The notes beneath the pieces are model-generated. The model was not told where the DNA came from and ran no database searches. It saw only the letters and a list, made by a program, of their open reading frames with translations. Made by a program: the position numbers and the translations under genes. A DNA stretch of 21,057 bases. Origin: a virus. Numbering within the stretch: position 1 is the first letter of the stretch; every line of letters starts with the position of its first letter. Where the stretch lies: positions 293 through 21,349 of the IMG/VR virus record IMGVR_UViG_3300037963_004648; one strand, written 5' to 3'. Of the stretch, positions 12,335 to 20,461 are shown piece by piece.

Positions 12335-12696
12335 GTTGAGATTGCCTTCAGCACGGTGAACTTGCCGCCCAGAATGTACCGGACAACATCAGGGTTGGGA
12401 GTGGTTTCCGTCACCTTCACATCGTAGACGCCTGATGCGGGGGCAGTGATTGCACCCGTCACGCTTGGCGCAAGGGTAAGGGTGATGTTTGGAGAACTAG
12501 ACGCCAAAGCCACTGCGGTCGTGGATGAGTCAACGGAAAACAAGGTGCCAGAGGCACCCGCTTCGGATCTGCCATCAATGTCAACGGTGTACCCCGAGGA
12601 CAGATCGACAACGCTTCCGCTGCTGTTCTTGTATGTGATTTGCAGGGTGAAAGTTTCACCCGCAACAAACTCGAAGTTGTAGGTGGGGACAGCCAT
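12331..12696 (-). CDS. Small beta-sandwich structural protein, BppU/Ig-like type (121 aa)
   Basis: The sequence FEFVAGETFTLQITYKNSSG, VVDLSSGYTVDIDGRS resembles the N-terminal domain of phage baseplate upper proteins and related fibre-anchoring domains, where a strand pair of the type L-x-I-x-Y-x-[ND] is followed by VDLSGYTV. The rest is Ser/Thr/Ala/Pro-rich with a second strand set (ITAPASGVYDVKVTETTPNP, VVRYILGGKFTVL). The ATG chosen has GAGG seven bases upstream; a TTG two codons earlier lies too close to that site. It directly precedes the two fibre-like genes and may anchor them. Confidence 0.62.
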   Translation of the reverse strand: MAVPTYNFEFVAGETFTLQITYKNSSGSVVDLSSGYTVDIDGRSEAGASGTLFSVDSSTTAVALASSSPNITLTLAPSVTGAITAPASGVYDVKVTETTPNPDVVRYILGGKFTVLKAIST

Positions 12697-12712
12697 CGAC
12701 AACCCTCAATCA

Positions 12713-12738
12713 TCTGGGGGGCCTTGCGGCCCCCCAGA
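12713..12738 (-). other. Perfect 11-bp intergenic hairpin without T tract
   Basis: TCTGGGGGGCC and GGCCCCCCAGA flank a four-base loop, a perfect GC-rich stem in a 61-base gap between two structural genes. No run of T follows on either strand, so it is not a standard intrinsic terminator. The ribosome site of the downstream gene begins only a few bases after the stem in transcription sense. It could stabilise an mRNA end, attenuate transcription or mark an RNA-processing site. Confidence 0.7.
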
Positions 12739-12757
12739 CTTGGATCTTCCGGGTTTT

Positions 12758-13519
12758 CTACCGATCCGCACGGACGTAGATGTAGTCAACCACACAGGCA
12801 CCCATCGCGTCGTGAGAGACCGCGATAAACGGGTGAAGAACCTGATCGCTCACGTTCGTGGATGCTTCTTCTGCGACCTGCTTCCCGTTGAAGTAGAAGT
12901 AGATCTTGCCGGTGGAAGCCTTGTACTTGATGCCAAGGCGAGCAAAGGTGTCGGAGACCATCTGGGCCCCCGACATTCCCGCCGCACCACTGGTGGACTC
13001 ATCCGTGTTCTTGGAAATCAAGTACTCCAGAAGCCCCTGCGTAGTGCTTCCAGCGTTGTAGAACATCGAAATCTGATCTTCACCAGCCGCACCGTCATCC
13101 TGAGAAAGGGTGTCGGTGACACTGACATCCTCCTGAAGACCGAAGCGGAAGTGTCCCGTGGCCTCGACGGTGGTCACCTTGACGCGAGTCTCGATGAACC
13201 AATCTCCACCATCGGGATCAACAGTACAGGTGGGAACGGAAAGACCCTCGATCGCATCACTGGCGGTCGTGAAACTGATGGAACCTCCAGAGGTTCCTCC
13301 GTCAGCAACGGCGGTCTTGGTGGCGTCGGTGCCAGCAGTGGACACAAGGACGCCGGGGTATTCAGCAATACCCCTGTTTCCACCGTCAGTATCGGCATTG
13401 TTCAGCCCGAGGGTGACAGTGCCGCAAAAGTCTTCGAAGTACTCGAAGGTAGTAGCCGAGGGGGCAATGTCTCCGCGATCAAGATCGCGACCCCCGTAAG
13501 TAACGAATCCATTAGCCAT
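12758..13519 (-). CDS. Structural protein with lectin/LamG-like beta features (253 aa)
   Basis: The start MANGFVTYGGRDLDRGDIAP is set by AAGGGAG eight bases upstream; an in-frame ATG seven codons earlier overlaps the capsid stop but lacks such a site. The middle and C-terminal parts have the strand order of concanavalin/LamG-like domains: DWFIETRVKVTTVEATGHFR, FGLQEDVSV, DQISMFYNAGS, ARLGIKYKASTGKIYFYFNG, KQVAEEA. The phrase K-x-Y-F-Y-x-N-G is typical of such sugar-binding-like folds in phage proteins. Placed directly after the capsid gene, it may be a head decoration protein or, given its fold, a surface protein. It is probably abundant, given its strong ribosome site. Confidence 0.68.
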   Translation of the reverse strand: MANGFVTYGGRDLDRGDIAPSATTFEYFEDFCGTVTLGLNNADTDGGNRGIAEYPGVLVSTAGTDATKTAVADGGTSGGSISFTTASDAIEGLSVPTCTVDPDGGDWFIETRVKVTTVEATGHFRFGLQEDVSVTDTLSQDDGAAGEDQISMFYNAGSTTQGLLEYLISKNTDESTSGAAGMSGAQMVSDTFARLGIKYKASTGKIYFYFNGKQVAEEASTNVSDQVLHPFIAVSHDAMGACVVDYIYVRADR

Positions 13520-13539
13520 CGGAGTGGCTCCCTTCTGCA

Positions 13540-14685
13540 TCAGGCGTTGGGGATGGTCACGGCAGCGGTCGAAAGAACCGCGTTGCGGCGTCGATCGGTG
13601 CAGTAGGTGTTGACGGTGCAGTCGATGTGGGTGACGAGCGTGGTGTGCTGGTTCGGAGCAACGTCCGGACCCATCTCACGCATGTACTCACCTTCGAGGA
13701 ACACCGGGTGGAAGACGCCCCAGTTGAGCATGTAGATCGGGTTGTTCGTCGCATTGTCAAGATGCGGAACGTAGGTGATCGGCACGCCACGGAACATCAC
13801 GCGACCAGCGTAGGGCTGGAGATCGGCAGAGGTGACCTTGTCGTTGGTCCGCTCGACGATCCGCTCAAGACCAGCGAGAGCCTCGTATCCGCAGTAGATA
13901 CCGTGGCGGTCACCAGTGTTGTAGGTCGGAACGCTGGCGTTGGCGATCGGCTTGAAGCCGGTCTTGACGTACGCCTCACGCATCTGCTTGGTCAGGCCAA
14001 GGACGGGGAAGACGCCCGACTCAGCCCCAGAAGCAGCGTAGTTGGCAGTCATCGGGGCATCACTGGTGGCAGTGCCCGTCAGGTCGCCCGCGTCGTAGTG
14101 GCCCCACCAGTTCTGCCAACGGGGGTAAGTGGTGCTGCTCAGGCCAGCGGTGCCGCCCGAAAAGAGATCGCCACCGGCGAAGGCACCGCTACCAACGGCA
14201 GGGATGCTGCCCGAAGTGCTGACCCAGTACGCCACACCGTTCATCTTGAGATCGGTCGCGGTGGTGGGGGCACCCCAGAAACGCTTCTCCATGTGTTCGG
14301 CGAGCGAAATCATGGCATCGGCACGGCGAACCGCAACGAGGTCGACGATGCGACGGGGATCGCGGTTGAACGCAATCTCACGACGCTCGATGGCGTAGTT
14401 GACGGTCTGGTGACGCCAGCCGATTTCGGCGGTCTTCATGACATCGCCGATGTTCACCTCGTCAGTGGCAAACAGGCTGGTGTCCTTGGCGAGACCGCTG
14501 TTCTCGACCATGACATTCCACTGGACCGAAGTACCAGAAGAAAACTGGACGCGAGATTCCTGAAGCAGGCTCGAGAGAGCAACATGCTCCTGAAGATCGG
14601 TGGCAATCTCAGTCCACCGAAGTTCACCCAGTTCCTTCTGGGTGGTCGTAATGAGATCCTGAAGATCTGAAACGGCAATGGCCAT
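13540..14685 (-). CDS. Major capsid protein (HK97-fold type)
   Basis: This protein forms the icosahedral shell. Position (after scaffold, downstream of portal and terminase), length (381 aa) and sequence support the call. An N-terminal helical arm (SDLQDLITTTQKELGELRWT) is followed by QFSSGTSVQWNVMVENSGLA, an ERREIAFNRDPRRIVDLVAV helix (the spine region), a Gly/Ser-rich variable middle and an A-domain-like RVMFRGVPITYVPHLDNATN followed by IYMLNWGVFHPVFLEGEYMR. The ATG has GGGAG about nine bases upstream. No protease gene was seen, so the shell may mature without cleavage, or cleavage may be encoded elsewhere. The exact capsid subfamily is not determined. Confidence 0.88.
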   Translation of the reverse strand: MAIAVSDLQDLITTTQKELGELRWTEIATDLQEHVALSSLLQESRVQFSSGTSVQWNVMVENSGLAKDTSLFATDEVNIGDVMKTAEIGWRHQTVNYAIERREIAFNRDPRRIVDLVAVRRADAMISLAEHMEKRFWGAPTTATDLKMNGVAYWVSTSGSIPAVGSGAFAGGDLFSGGTAGLSSTTYPRWQNWWGHYDAGDLTGTATSDAPMTANYAASGAESGVFPVLGLTKQMREAYVKTGFKPIANASVPTYNTGDRHGIYCGYEALAGLERIVERTNDKVTSADLQPYAGRVMFRGVPITYVPHLDNATNNPIYMLNWGVFHPVFLEGEYMREMGPDVAPNQHTTLVTHIDCTVNTYCTDRRRNAVLSTAAVTIPNA

Positions 14686-14698
14686 TTTGATCTACTCC

Positions 14699-15361
14699 CT
14701 AAGAGTTATAGATTCCACGCTCTGTCATGATCTTGTGGACCGCACGCAACGCTGACTCCTTGGGAGAAAGCGAATCCGTACGGCGACCACTTGCCCGGGA
14801 GATCATTTGGGACTTCCGGGCACTGACCTTGGCTTGCGTGGCTTCTTGTTCAATGGTTTCCTTGACACCCCCGAACTCAGCCCGGAGTGCCTTCTCGACG
14901 ATTTCCTGTTCATCCGGAACAGGGACGTTTGACCGCTCATACCCAGTCTTGATGACCTGAATCGCGGTGTTCAACTTTGCCCGGTTCTCCTTGTCCCGAA
15001 AGACGGGCTGCCATTCATCACCAAGGGAATTGACAAGGTCATCAACCTTGGCGGCTGTAGAAGCATTTCGCTTCTCACTTTCCAGCCTGTCAATCTTTTT
15101 GACAAGCGAAGACACTACCCCGGCAAGATCTTCATCGAGGTAATCATTGAGAGACTTCATTCCAACGGAAGGTTCTTCTACGTTGGACTTTGGCTCTTCA
15201 ACGGTTTGGTCTTGTTCCTTTTCTTCGTGATCGCTTTCGTCCCCGGGGTCAGACTCCGGGGACTTTTCGTCATCGCCGGAGACAATCTCACGGACCATCT
15301 CGGACGGATCCCGAAAGTCGTAGGGGCTCTTCTGGGTTTCTTCGTTTTGTTCTTCAGTCAT
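14699..15361 (-). CDS. Probable capsid scaffolding protein
   Basis: This is an acidic, hydrophilic, largely helical protein between the portal region and the capsid gene, the usual place of the scaffold that guides procapsid assembly. Residues 30-66 are strongly Glu/Asp-rich and disordered; later helices (DLAGVVSSLVKKIDRLESEK, NTAIQVIKTGYER, EQEIVEKALRAEFG) form a coiled-coil-like core; the C-terminus is basic and Ser/Arg-rich (QMISRASGRRTDSLSPKESA), like the capsid-binding end of known scaffolds. The ATG chosen (MTEEQNEETQ) overlaps the upstream stop by eight bases; the longer frame before it is shadow. Confidence 0.78.
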   Translation of the reverse strand: MTEEQNEETQKSPYDFRDPSEMVREIVSGDDEKSPESDPGDESDHEEKEQDQTVEEPKSNVEEPSVGMKSLNDYLDEDLAGVVSSLVKKIDRLESEKRNASTAAKVDDLVNSLGDEWQPVFRDKENRAKLNTAIQVIKTGYERSNVPVPDEQEIVEKALRAEFGGVKETIEQEATQAKVSARKSQMISRASGRRTDSLSPKESALRAVHKIMTERGIYNS

Positions 15362-15710
15362 AACCCTGCATGTCCTGTAGCCCCATTGCCCGCATGGCCT
15401 TGCGGCGTTGGGAGGCGTTCTCGAAGATTGCTCGGCCATCCGCAGTGTAGTTGAGATTCACACCTTTTCGACGCATTCGTTCCATTGAATTGGGAACTTC
15501 GTCTGGGTGCGTCCCACAAGCATCACTGTACAGAGGCCACCCCTTGCTGTTCGGCTTCACTCTGCTTTGCTCAGAAGCAATATCGCGATTCCAAACTACT
15601 CCGTCAATTTCAATTCCTTCACCTTCTGTCTTATCCCACATCTCTTTCATAGACATGGTGAGGATCTTCTCTTCCCCCGTCTCGGGGTGGCGGTATCGGT
15701 ATCTCGGCAC
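15354..15710 (-). CDS. Small phage head-associated protein, MPRYRYRxPETGE family (118 aa)
   Basis: The protein starts MPRYRYRHPETGEEKILTMS, like FmdB-type zinc-ribbon proteins, but retains only one Cys (SDACGTHPDE) and so has no metal site of that type. The second half, DACGTHPDEVPNSMERMRRK, GVNLNYTADGRAIFENASQR and RKAMRAMG, matches a phage family I know from between portal and scaffold genes, with SCGVHPxQ...GxPTxFxxxGRxIFxSRxHRRxYxKA as common form. Its function is unknown, but it is consistently tied to head assembly. The start is GTG with AGGA seven bases upstream. Confidence 0.72.
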   Translation of the reverse strand: MPRYRYRHPETGEEKILTMSMKEMWDKTEGEGIEIDGVVWNRDIASEQSRVKPNSKGWPLYSDACGTHPDEVPNSMERMRRKGVNLNYTADGRAIFENASQRRKAMRAMGLQDMQGYD

Positions 15711-15719
15711 GAATGCTTC

Positions 15720-17510
15720 CTACTGCTGGGGGGCCGCGGGAGCCGATTGGCTCATCATCTGCTGTTGCCCCGGGGTCATCTGATTTCCCATCAACGCTTG
15801 AATAGTCGCTGACTCTCTGGCTTCTTGGGTGCCCCCGGTAGCGACGTTTTGCCTGACATAGTTCCGGGTGGTCTCAGGCGTCTGCCCCTGCTCCTTCATG
15901 AGTTCCATCGCTTCGCCGGGATCGCCAAGCGGAACCACCAGATTCTCAATTTCAGGCATATTAGAAAGTTCTGAGACTTGGCGGATAAAGGCGGTCGCAT
16001 CAATACCAAGGCCTTGAGCCTGCAACTGGGGGGCGAGGGGAATCAAGAAGTTCGTGACCGTGTTGGCAAGGATCCCCAACTTCTGCTGGGGGCTCGACTC
16101 TCTCATGGAAGAGGGAGCGATATCAAAGTTCATCTCAACGAACTCTGACTCCTTGCGATCCTTGGGGTTGAACTTCAGGGGGATCTCAAACGAAGTGTCA
16201 GGCAGAACATCAACAAGGTCATACCGGCGGACCGGGTCATACCAGACCCAAGACGCAATCGACTTGACGCATCGCTCCGCAAAGACAATGACAGCAGACT
16301 GCATGTCTTGGATCTTCTGAGACGAAGACGCCTTGATGATCTGCTCCTGACCGACAGTTTCCGCCTGAACCGAGAGGCCACCCATGGACGAAAGATTGCC
16401 GCCCATGTAGTCAAAGAGTTGCCTCAGCGTGATCGAGAAAGCAAGGTTCTGCTGGTCCACTCCGCCGAATCTTGCTTCCCGAGTGGCTTCGGGGCGATCC
16501 ACCCGGATCATGTCTCCATCGTCGGAGTTGAGAATGCGCTCGCCATCTTCGTCAGAACCAGCAGCGACCAGCGTCACGGTCTTCTGGCGATCCGACTGGC
16601 GAACCAGTTTCCTGAAGGTCCGATTCAGGGCGTCGTTCATATCGACAAGATTGGCCACCGGCGGGAGCGGCATGAGATTGCCGCTGACCTCGCCAAGGCT
16701 CAGTGCGATATATGGACCGACTTCGGGGCCACTCCAGTCAACCTCTCGGATCGCATGGTCCATCATCGGCACTCCCCTGTTGTCACAGGCGAATGTCATG
16801 ACCTTGCTTTCATACGGCATGTAGATGTCCCAGAGTTCAAGGACATCCTTTGCTCGCGTATACGTCGCGGTGCCATACGCCTGCTTCGAATCGAGCGAAC
16901 TCGTCTTGAGTTCCCCGTACTCGTTGTAGGCCTGATTCTGCTTGGGGGAGGGCTTGTCCTTGAAGTCAAACGCCTTCGAGTCCATGGCTTCTTCGTAAGG
17001 CAACTCATACCTGTTGCCCACGAATTGCATGGCCTCCCAGTGCTTGGCGTTCATGTCGAGGACCAAATCATCCAAATCGACGGCGTCCATGAACGGAAAA
17101 CCGGCATCGTGGAGATACCCGGGCATCTCCCCAAAGGCCTTGTCCGTAATGCCGATCTTCGCCACGCCAATTCCGAACAAGGCATCGAACACCACAGTGT
17201 TCATGCTGGTCCGGAAGTCCATTTCATCAAGCACCTTGGTCAGTGCGAGTTGAAACTTCCGAGCCACCGGCCTGAGACTGCGCTTCTCAGTCCTGATTCG
17301 AACAGAAGGATTGCTGGTAACGAGGTTCCGGCGGTAGATCTGAACCGCCATCTCCAGCATGTTGACAGGAACCCGGTCGCTGGTTGCCTCGCCATTGTAA
17401 TGACGCCCAAGGTACGTCTTGAGATTGCGAACCCGCTCTTCTCGAAACGGGAGCATCCGCAGACGCGACCACTCAAAGGCCTGCCGGAGTTTGCTGTAGT
17501 CGCTCACCAC
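15720..17510 (-). CDS. Portal protein
   Basis: The portal is a dodecamer at one vertex through which DNA enters. The N-terminus has the typical portal phrase RLRMLPFREERVRNLKTYLG, followed by RVPVNMLEMAVQIYRRNLVT and SNPSVRIRTEK. The central part carries LVDMNDALNRTFRKLVRQSD, the clip/stem helices, and QAETVGQEQIIKASSSQKIQ. The C-terminus is Gln/Met/Pro-rich and disordered (MGNQMTPGQQQMMSQSAPAA). Length (596 aa) is in the range for podovirus-type portals. It starts with GTG (two GTG codons in a row) overlapping the terminase stop by about seven bases and lacks a strong ribosome site, so it is probably coupled to terminase translation. Confidence 0.87.
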   Translation of the reverse strand: MVSDYSKLRQAFEWSRLRMLPFREERVRNLKTYLGRHYNGEATSDRVPVNMLEMAVQIYRRNLVTSNPSVRIRTEKRSLRPVARKFQLALTKVLDEMDFRTSMNTVVFDALFGIGVAKIGITDKAFGEMPGYLHDAGFPFMDAVDLDDLVLDMNAKHWEAMQFVGNRYELPYEEAMDSKAFDFKDKPSPKQNQAYNEYGELKTSSLDSKQAYGTATYTRAKDVLELWDIYMPYESKVMTFACDNRGVPMMDHAIREVDWSGPEVGPYIALSLGEVSGNLMPLPPVANLVDMNDALNRTFRKLVRQSDRQKTVTLVAAGSDEDGERILNSDDGDMIRVDRPEATREARFGGVDQQNLAFSITLRQLFDYMGGNLSSMGGLSVQAETVGQEQIIKASSSQKIQDMQSAVIVFAERCVKSIASWVWYDPVRRYDLVDVLPDTSFEIPLKFNPKDRKESEFVEMNFDIAPSSMRESSPQQKLGILANTVTNFLIPLAPQLQAQGLGIDATAFIRQVSELSNMPEIENLVVPLGDPGEAMELMKEQGQTPETTRNYVRQNVATGGTQEARESATIQALMGNQMTPGQQQMMSQSAPAAPQQ

Positions 17511-19228
17511 TGGGTCGCTTTCTTTTTGTTCTCCTGCTGTCGCCTGCGGCGATACATCAGGGAACCGGGAAGGATGGTTGGCTTGGGCGTGGCCTTCGAA
17601 TGACCTTCATAGCCCATTGCCATGCAAAGCAGGGCGTCCGCTGTTGCCCTGTCTCCATGATTCATGCGGGCGCCCGAAGAGTCCCGGACGCTTACCGATC
17701 GGGTGTGTTCAATTCCACCACCCGGCATATAAACAATCTCAGAGCATTCAGCCAAGGCTTCTTTCGAGCGATTGATGAAAGACTCCGAGAACAACTGCCT
17801 TCGGTAGTTCCCGAACAAGGTCAACTTCGTGTCGCGAGTGGGAATCCACCCCATCATTTCGCCCTGCTTCTTGATCGCACCGCCTTCTTTTCGACGGAAC
17901 CAGATCTCGCGATGGCCGAGTTCGACAACAACGTCACCAAAGATCCGGCCGGGGCCAGCGGCCTCCCAGCACAGCAAGGCTGGGAGGCCATGCTGGTCAC
18001 GCAGCCAACGAGCCAACGCCACGGCGTATTTCGCCAGTTGATCCGGACGCATGTTGGGAACGGCGAACTCACCGATCTTCTCCCGGGTCTTTCGGTCGCC
18101 GATGGAGAGGCATGAGTTGCTCGAGCCGGTACCCGTCGCAATGTCAATGCCAACCGCATAGGAGCGATCCCTAGGCATGTCGCCATTGGCATCCGGGTGC
18201 GTCCACAACTTCAGCCTTCCTCGGGGTGCCGGGTCGAACCGCGGGTTGTCGGGGCTGTCTTCCCAGTCGATCTCGCCCCTGACATAGGGGGCCCGAATGA
18301 ACTTGCTTTGGTATTGAGCAAGCAGGTTGATGTCAAAGAAGACCTGCTGCGAAGCACCGAACGAGATGTCCAGTTCCTGCGCAATCTCCACCGGGCTGGC
18401 ACAACGCTTGACTTCCCGGTCGTACCAAGGGCTCCGGGCCTTGTCGCCTTCGTAGTAAAGGCCTTCGGACTTCTTGGGATGCTTGGTCCAGTGCAGGCGG
18501 ACCTGCTTTATCTCTTCGTTCTGGGCGACCGCATGAAAGGCGTTGTTCGTGCCATTCGGCGTTGAGTTGAAGATTCTCGAGTTCGTCGCATCGCGGGTGG
18601 CCGCCATCGCTCGGTACCCAGCGTCAATGTCAAACGCCGCAAATTCATCGAGGCCAATGGCTGTCCGCCTATCACCGCGAGCCACATCGCCCGTCGTAGA
18701 TTCGCCATCGATCGTGGACCCGTTGTCATTGTTGCTCAACCTCAACTTTGTGCGGGAGAAAGACGGGAGCATCCATCCCGGGAGGTGCTTCATGATGAAG
18801 TCGATCTTCCAGAACAATGACTTAGGGTTCCCGGCCTTGTCAACGTAATCCTCATTACGACTGACCAGCAGAAACGATTCGCCATCGCGGAACATCCACC
18901 GATACAGGAATATCCCCACCAGCATCCATGACGCACCCATGTCACGGCTCTTGCTGATGCAGATGTCACTGATCCCGACCGAGCCATTGATGTCAGAGAT
19001 CGCCTCGTCCTGAAACCCATAGGTCACCATGGGCACGACACTGGCACTGAGACGCGGGTCGTAGGTGAACACGAACGAGTTCCACCAGAACAGTGGATCA
19101 ACGCGGCACAACGCCTTCAGGTCCGACTGCAACTCGCGGTCGGACCCGGCAGCCCTGATGATCTTCTTCCGGAAGTCAATGTTCCGGACCAGATCCCGAG
19201 GCACGTCCTTGTGATACTCAGGTGCCAA
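17504..19228 (-). CDS. terL: Terminase large subunit
   Basis: TerL is the ATP-driven motor and nuclease that packages DNA. The ATPase has a Walker A-like ISKSRDMGAS (residues 91-100), Walker B IGLDE (191-195) and coupling motif NSTPNG (221-226). The RNase H-like nuclease has AVGIDIATGTG with Asp362, WEAAG with Glu422 and HGDRATADALL with a C-terminal Asp (526 or 531), the three acidic positions expected. Length (574 aa) is normal. The start is probably TTG, with GGGGA five bases upstream and an 11-base overlap with the preceding gene; no nearby ATG fits. The SRDMGAS form of Walker A is seen in many phage TerL proteins. Confidence 0.93.
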   Translation of the reverse strand: MAPEYHKDVPRDLVRNIDFRKKIIRAAGSDRELQSDLKALCRVDPLFWWNSFVFTYDPRLSASVVPMVTYGFQDEAISDINGSVGISDICISKSRDMGASWMLVGIFLYRWMFRDGESFLLVSRNEDYVDKAGNPKSLFWKIDFIMKHLPGWMLPSFSRTKLRLSNNDNGSTIDGESTTGDVARGDRRTAIGLDEFAAFDIDAGYRAMAATRDATNSRIFNSTPNGTNNAFHAVAQNEEIKQVRLHWTKHPKKSEGLYYEGDKARSPWYDREVKRCASPVEIAQELDISFGASQQVFFDINLLAQYQSKFIRAPYVRGEIDWEDSPDNPRFDPAPRGRLKLWTHPDANGDMPRDRSYAVGIDIATGTGSSNSCLSIGDRKTREKIGEFAVPNMRPDQLAKYAVALARWLRDQHGLPALLCWEAAGPGRIFGDVVVELGHREIWFRRKEGGAIKKQGEMMGWIPTRDTKLTLFGNYRRQLFSESFINRSKEALAECSEIVYMPGGGIEHTRSVSVRDSSGARMNHGDRATADALLCMAMGYEGHSKATPKPTILPGSLMYRRRRQQENKKKATQW

Positions 19229-19811
19229 TCAAATCCCCGGCGATCTTCCGAACACGGTCCAAGGCATCGATCAGGCGGTCCTCGTCATCTGCCGCATCCG
19301 ATGCCTCCTCAATCTCACGCTTGGTGGGAATGACCACCTGCTTGTAGATCTGGGTGTAGAACTGGTCCGGATTCCGCCGTGCCCAGCAAAGCATCCCCCA
19401 AGCAGCAACGCTGGGGGCCTGCTCCTTCTGGGCCTCTTCGTTCGGCAGGTTCTCCGCCACCCACTTCACGTTCGAAACGTCATTCGAGGCAATAAGAGAC
19501 CCCCTCGGAGGGGGCTCTACCTCTCGAGGGGGCTCCGTGGGGGGAAGGCTATCGTTACCGGCCGATCGCTTCGCCTTGTTCGCTTCCTTCGTCTTGGCCT
19601 TCTTCTCGGACCATTCGAGAGTAACCGCCTTGATCTGATCAGTCAAGCGGTCTCGATCTATTCCAAACTCTTCATTCAACACCGCTTCTCTTTCGAGATA
19701 GTGGCTCTGGCCATCATTCAATTCCTTGGCCCGGCCAAAATACGAAGAACGCCAGTTCTCTGGCTGCTCCGCAATCCAACGCTTCTTGGCTTCTCGGAAG
19801 ATTGGGTCCAT
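19218..19811 (-). CDS. Possible terminase small subunit (197 aa)
   Basis: The position directly before and overlapping terL is that of the small terminase, which recognises phage DNA to start packaging. The protein is hydrophilic and helical: KRWIAEQPENWRSSYFGRAK, DRLTDQIKAVTLEWSEKKAK, a Lys/Pro-rich disordered middle (TEPPREVEPPPRG) and a helical C-terminus (DEDRLIDALDRVRKIAGDLI). No obvious HTH is visible by eye, and the segment MLCWARRNPDQFYTQIYKQV is unlike standard TerS. The call is mainly positional. The ATG has no clear ribosome site. Confidence 0.5.
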   Translation of the reverse strand: MDPIFREAKKRWIAEQPENWRSSYFGRAKELNDGQSHYLEREAVLNEEFGIDRDRLTDQIKAVTLEWSEKKAKTKEANKAKRSAGNDSLPPTEPPREVEPPPRGSLIASNDVSNVKWVAENLPNEEAQKEQAPSVAAWGMLCWARRNPDQFYTQIYKQVVIPTKREIEEASDAADDEDRLIDALDRVRKIAGDLIGT

Positions 19812-19815
19812 AACG

Positions 19816-20154
19816 TCAGTCTACGAATGATGTTGATATTGGGCAAGCATTCTCAGATTTGCGCAGTTCTGAGACAACCCAATCAACCATGCTTGGGCTT
19901 CTCATCACCAGACCAGCCAACGCATGTTCAAGACACCTGATGTGATTCTCTTTGAGGTTCAAATCGTAAATATCACAGATTGCCTCAATAGTCTCATGAA
20001 TTACGGTCAGTGCGGCCATGTCACCCCGGACCGGGCCAATCACAATCTCATGAGCAGGGAAACTGCGGTACTCCCCAAAGTGACCTAGGGACAAGTCTTG
20101 GTCCACAGGAACCCAGACAGATCCAATCCAAACACGGCCCTTTGGGATTCCCAT
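19816..20154 (-). CDS. Small phage protein with HETIE metallopeptidase-like motif (112 aa)
   Basis: The start is MGIPKGRVWIGSVWVPVDQD, with GGGAGG five bases upstream and one base after the preceding stop; a longer frame overlaps the previous gene and lacks support. The centre has ALTVIHETIEAICDIYDLNL followed by HIRCLEHALAGLV. This matches a small phage family in which a helix carries HExxH or HExxE and a second helix carries a conserved His/Glu, like the zincin core. Here the second metal ligand is Glu (HETIE), so activity is doubtful. The role is unknown. Confidence 0.65.
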   Translation of the reverse strand: MGIPKGRVWIGSVWVPVDQDLSLGHFGEYRSFPAHEIVIGPVRGDMAALTVIHETIEAICDIYDLNLKENHIRCLEHALAGLVMRSPSMVDWVVSELRKSENACPISTSFVD

Positions 20155-20155
20155 A

Positions 20156-20422
20156 TCAACCTCCCAACGCTTCCCTCTCCACATCAGCCAAGTCACCACT
20201 CCGAACAAAGACAGGGGGCGGGATGTTCATGTCCACTGCCGTGGACACCGCCTGATCCTCTAGGTACTTCACGATCTGATCTACATCATCAACCGTGACA
20301 CCGTTCTCAAGATCCTCAAAGATCAAATTGCTCAAACGATCAATCGAGTAGACCACAATCCGGTGCTTGCCCAGATTGGCCCAACCAACAATTGCGTCTT
20401 CGATCCCTTCGATCAGGATCAT
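20156..20422 (-). CDS. Hypothetical protein, first gene of the leftward unit (88 aa)
   Basis: The start MILIEGIEDAIVGWANLGKH has AGGGGG four bases upstream. The protein is a small mixed alpha/beta unit: an N-terminal strand, HRIVVYSIDRLSNLIFEDLE and TVDDVDQIVKYLED, then a Val/Pro-rich tail (VDMNIPPPVFVRSGDL). No membrane segment or catalytic motif is seen, and I do not recognise the family. It opens the long leftward unit that continues through the packaging genes. Confidence 0.62.
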   Translation of the reverse strand: MILIEGIEDAIVGWANLGKHRIVVYSIDRLSNLIFEDLENGVTVDDVDQIVKYLEDQAVSTAVDMNIPPPVFVRSGDLADVEREALGG

Positions 20423-20432
20423 GACACCCCCT

Positions 20433-20451
20433 TTGGCCAGAGTTTAGCCAA
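20433..20451. promoter_or_regulatory. Short inverted repeat before the first leftward gene
   Basis: TTGGC and GCCAA flank nine bases, between the structured region and the ribosome site of the first minus-strand gene. It could be an operator or a small mRNA leader hairpin. Five base pairs are weak evidence, and no clear sigma-70 promoter is visible beside it. Confidence 0.22.
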
Positions 20452-20461
20452 TCCAACAACT

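Noticed and set aside
12683-13606. Plus-strand open frame of 307 codons opposite the lectin-like gene
   Set aside because: Repetitive Gly/Val/Arg composition typical of an antisense shadow, and it spans a gene junction on the other strand.
13627-14670. Long plus-strand open frame (347 codons) opposite the major capsid gene
   Set aside because: It is a mirror of the capsid gene's codon use (GC-rich third positions remove stops on the other strand). The translation is His/Val/Arg-rich and has no domain, and no ribosome site is seen.
16308-17603. Long plus-strand open frame (431 codons) opposite the portal gene
   Set aside because: Same cause as above; the portal frame on the minus strand has clear family motifs and the plus frame has none.
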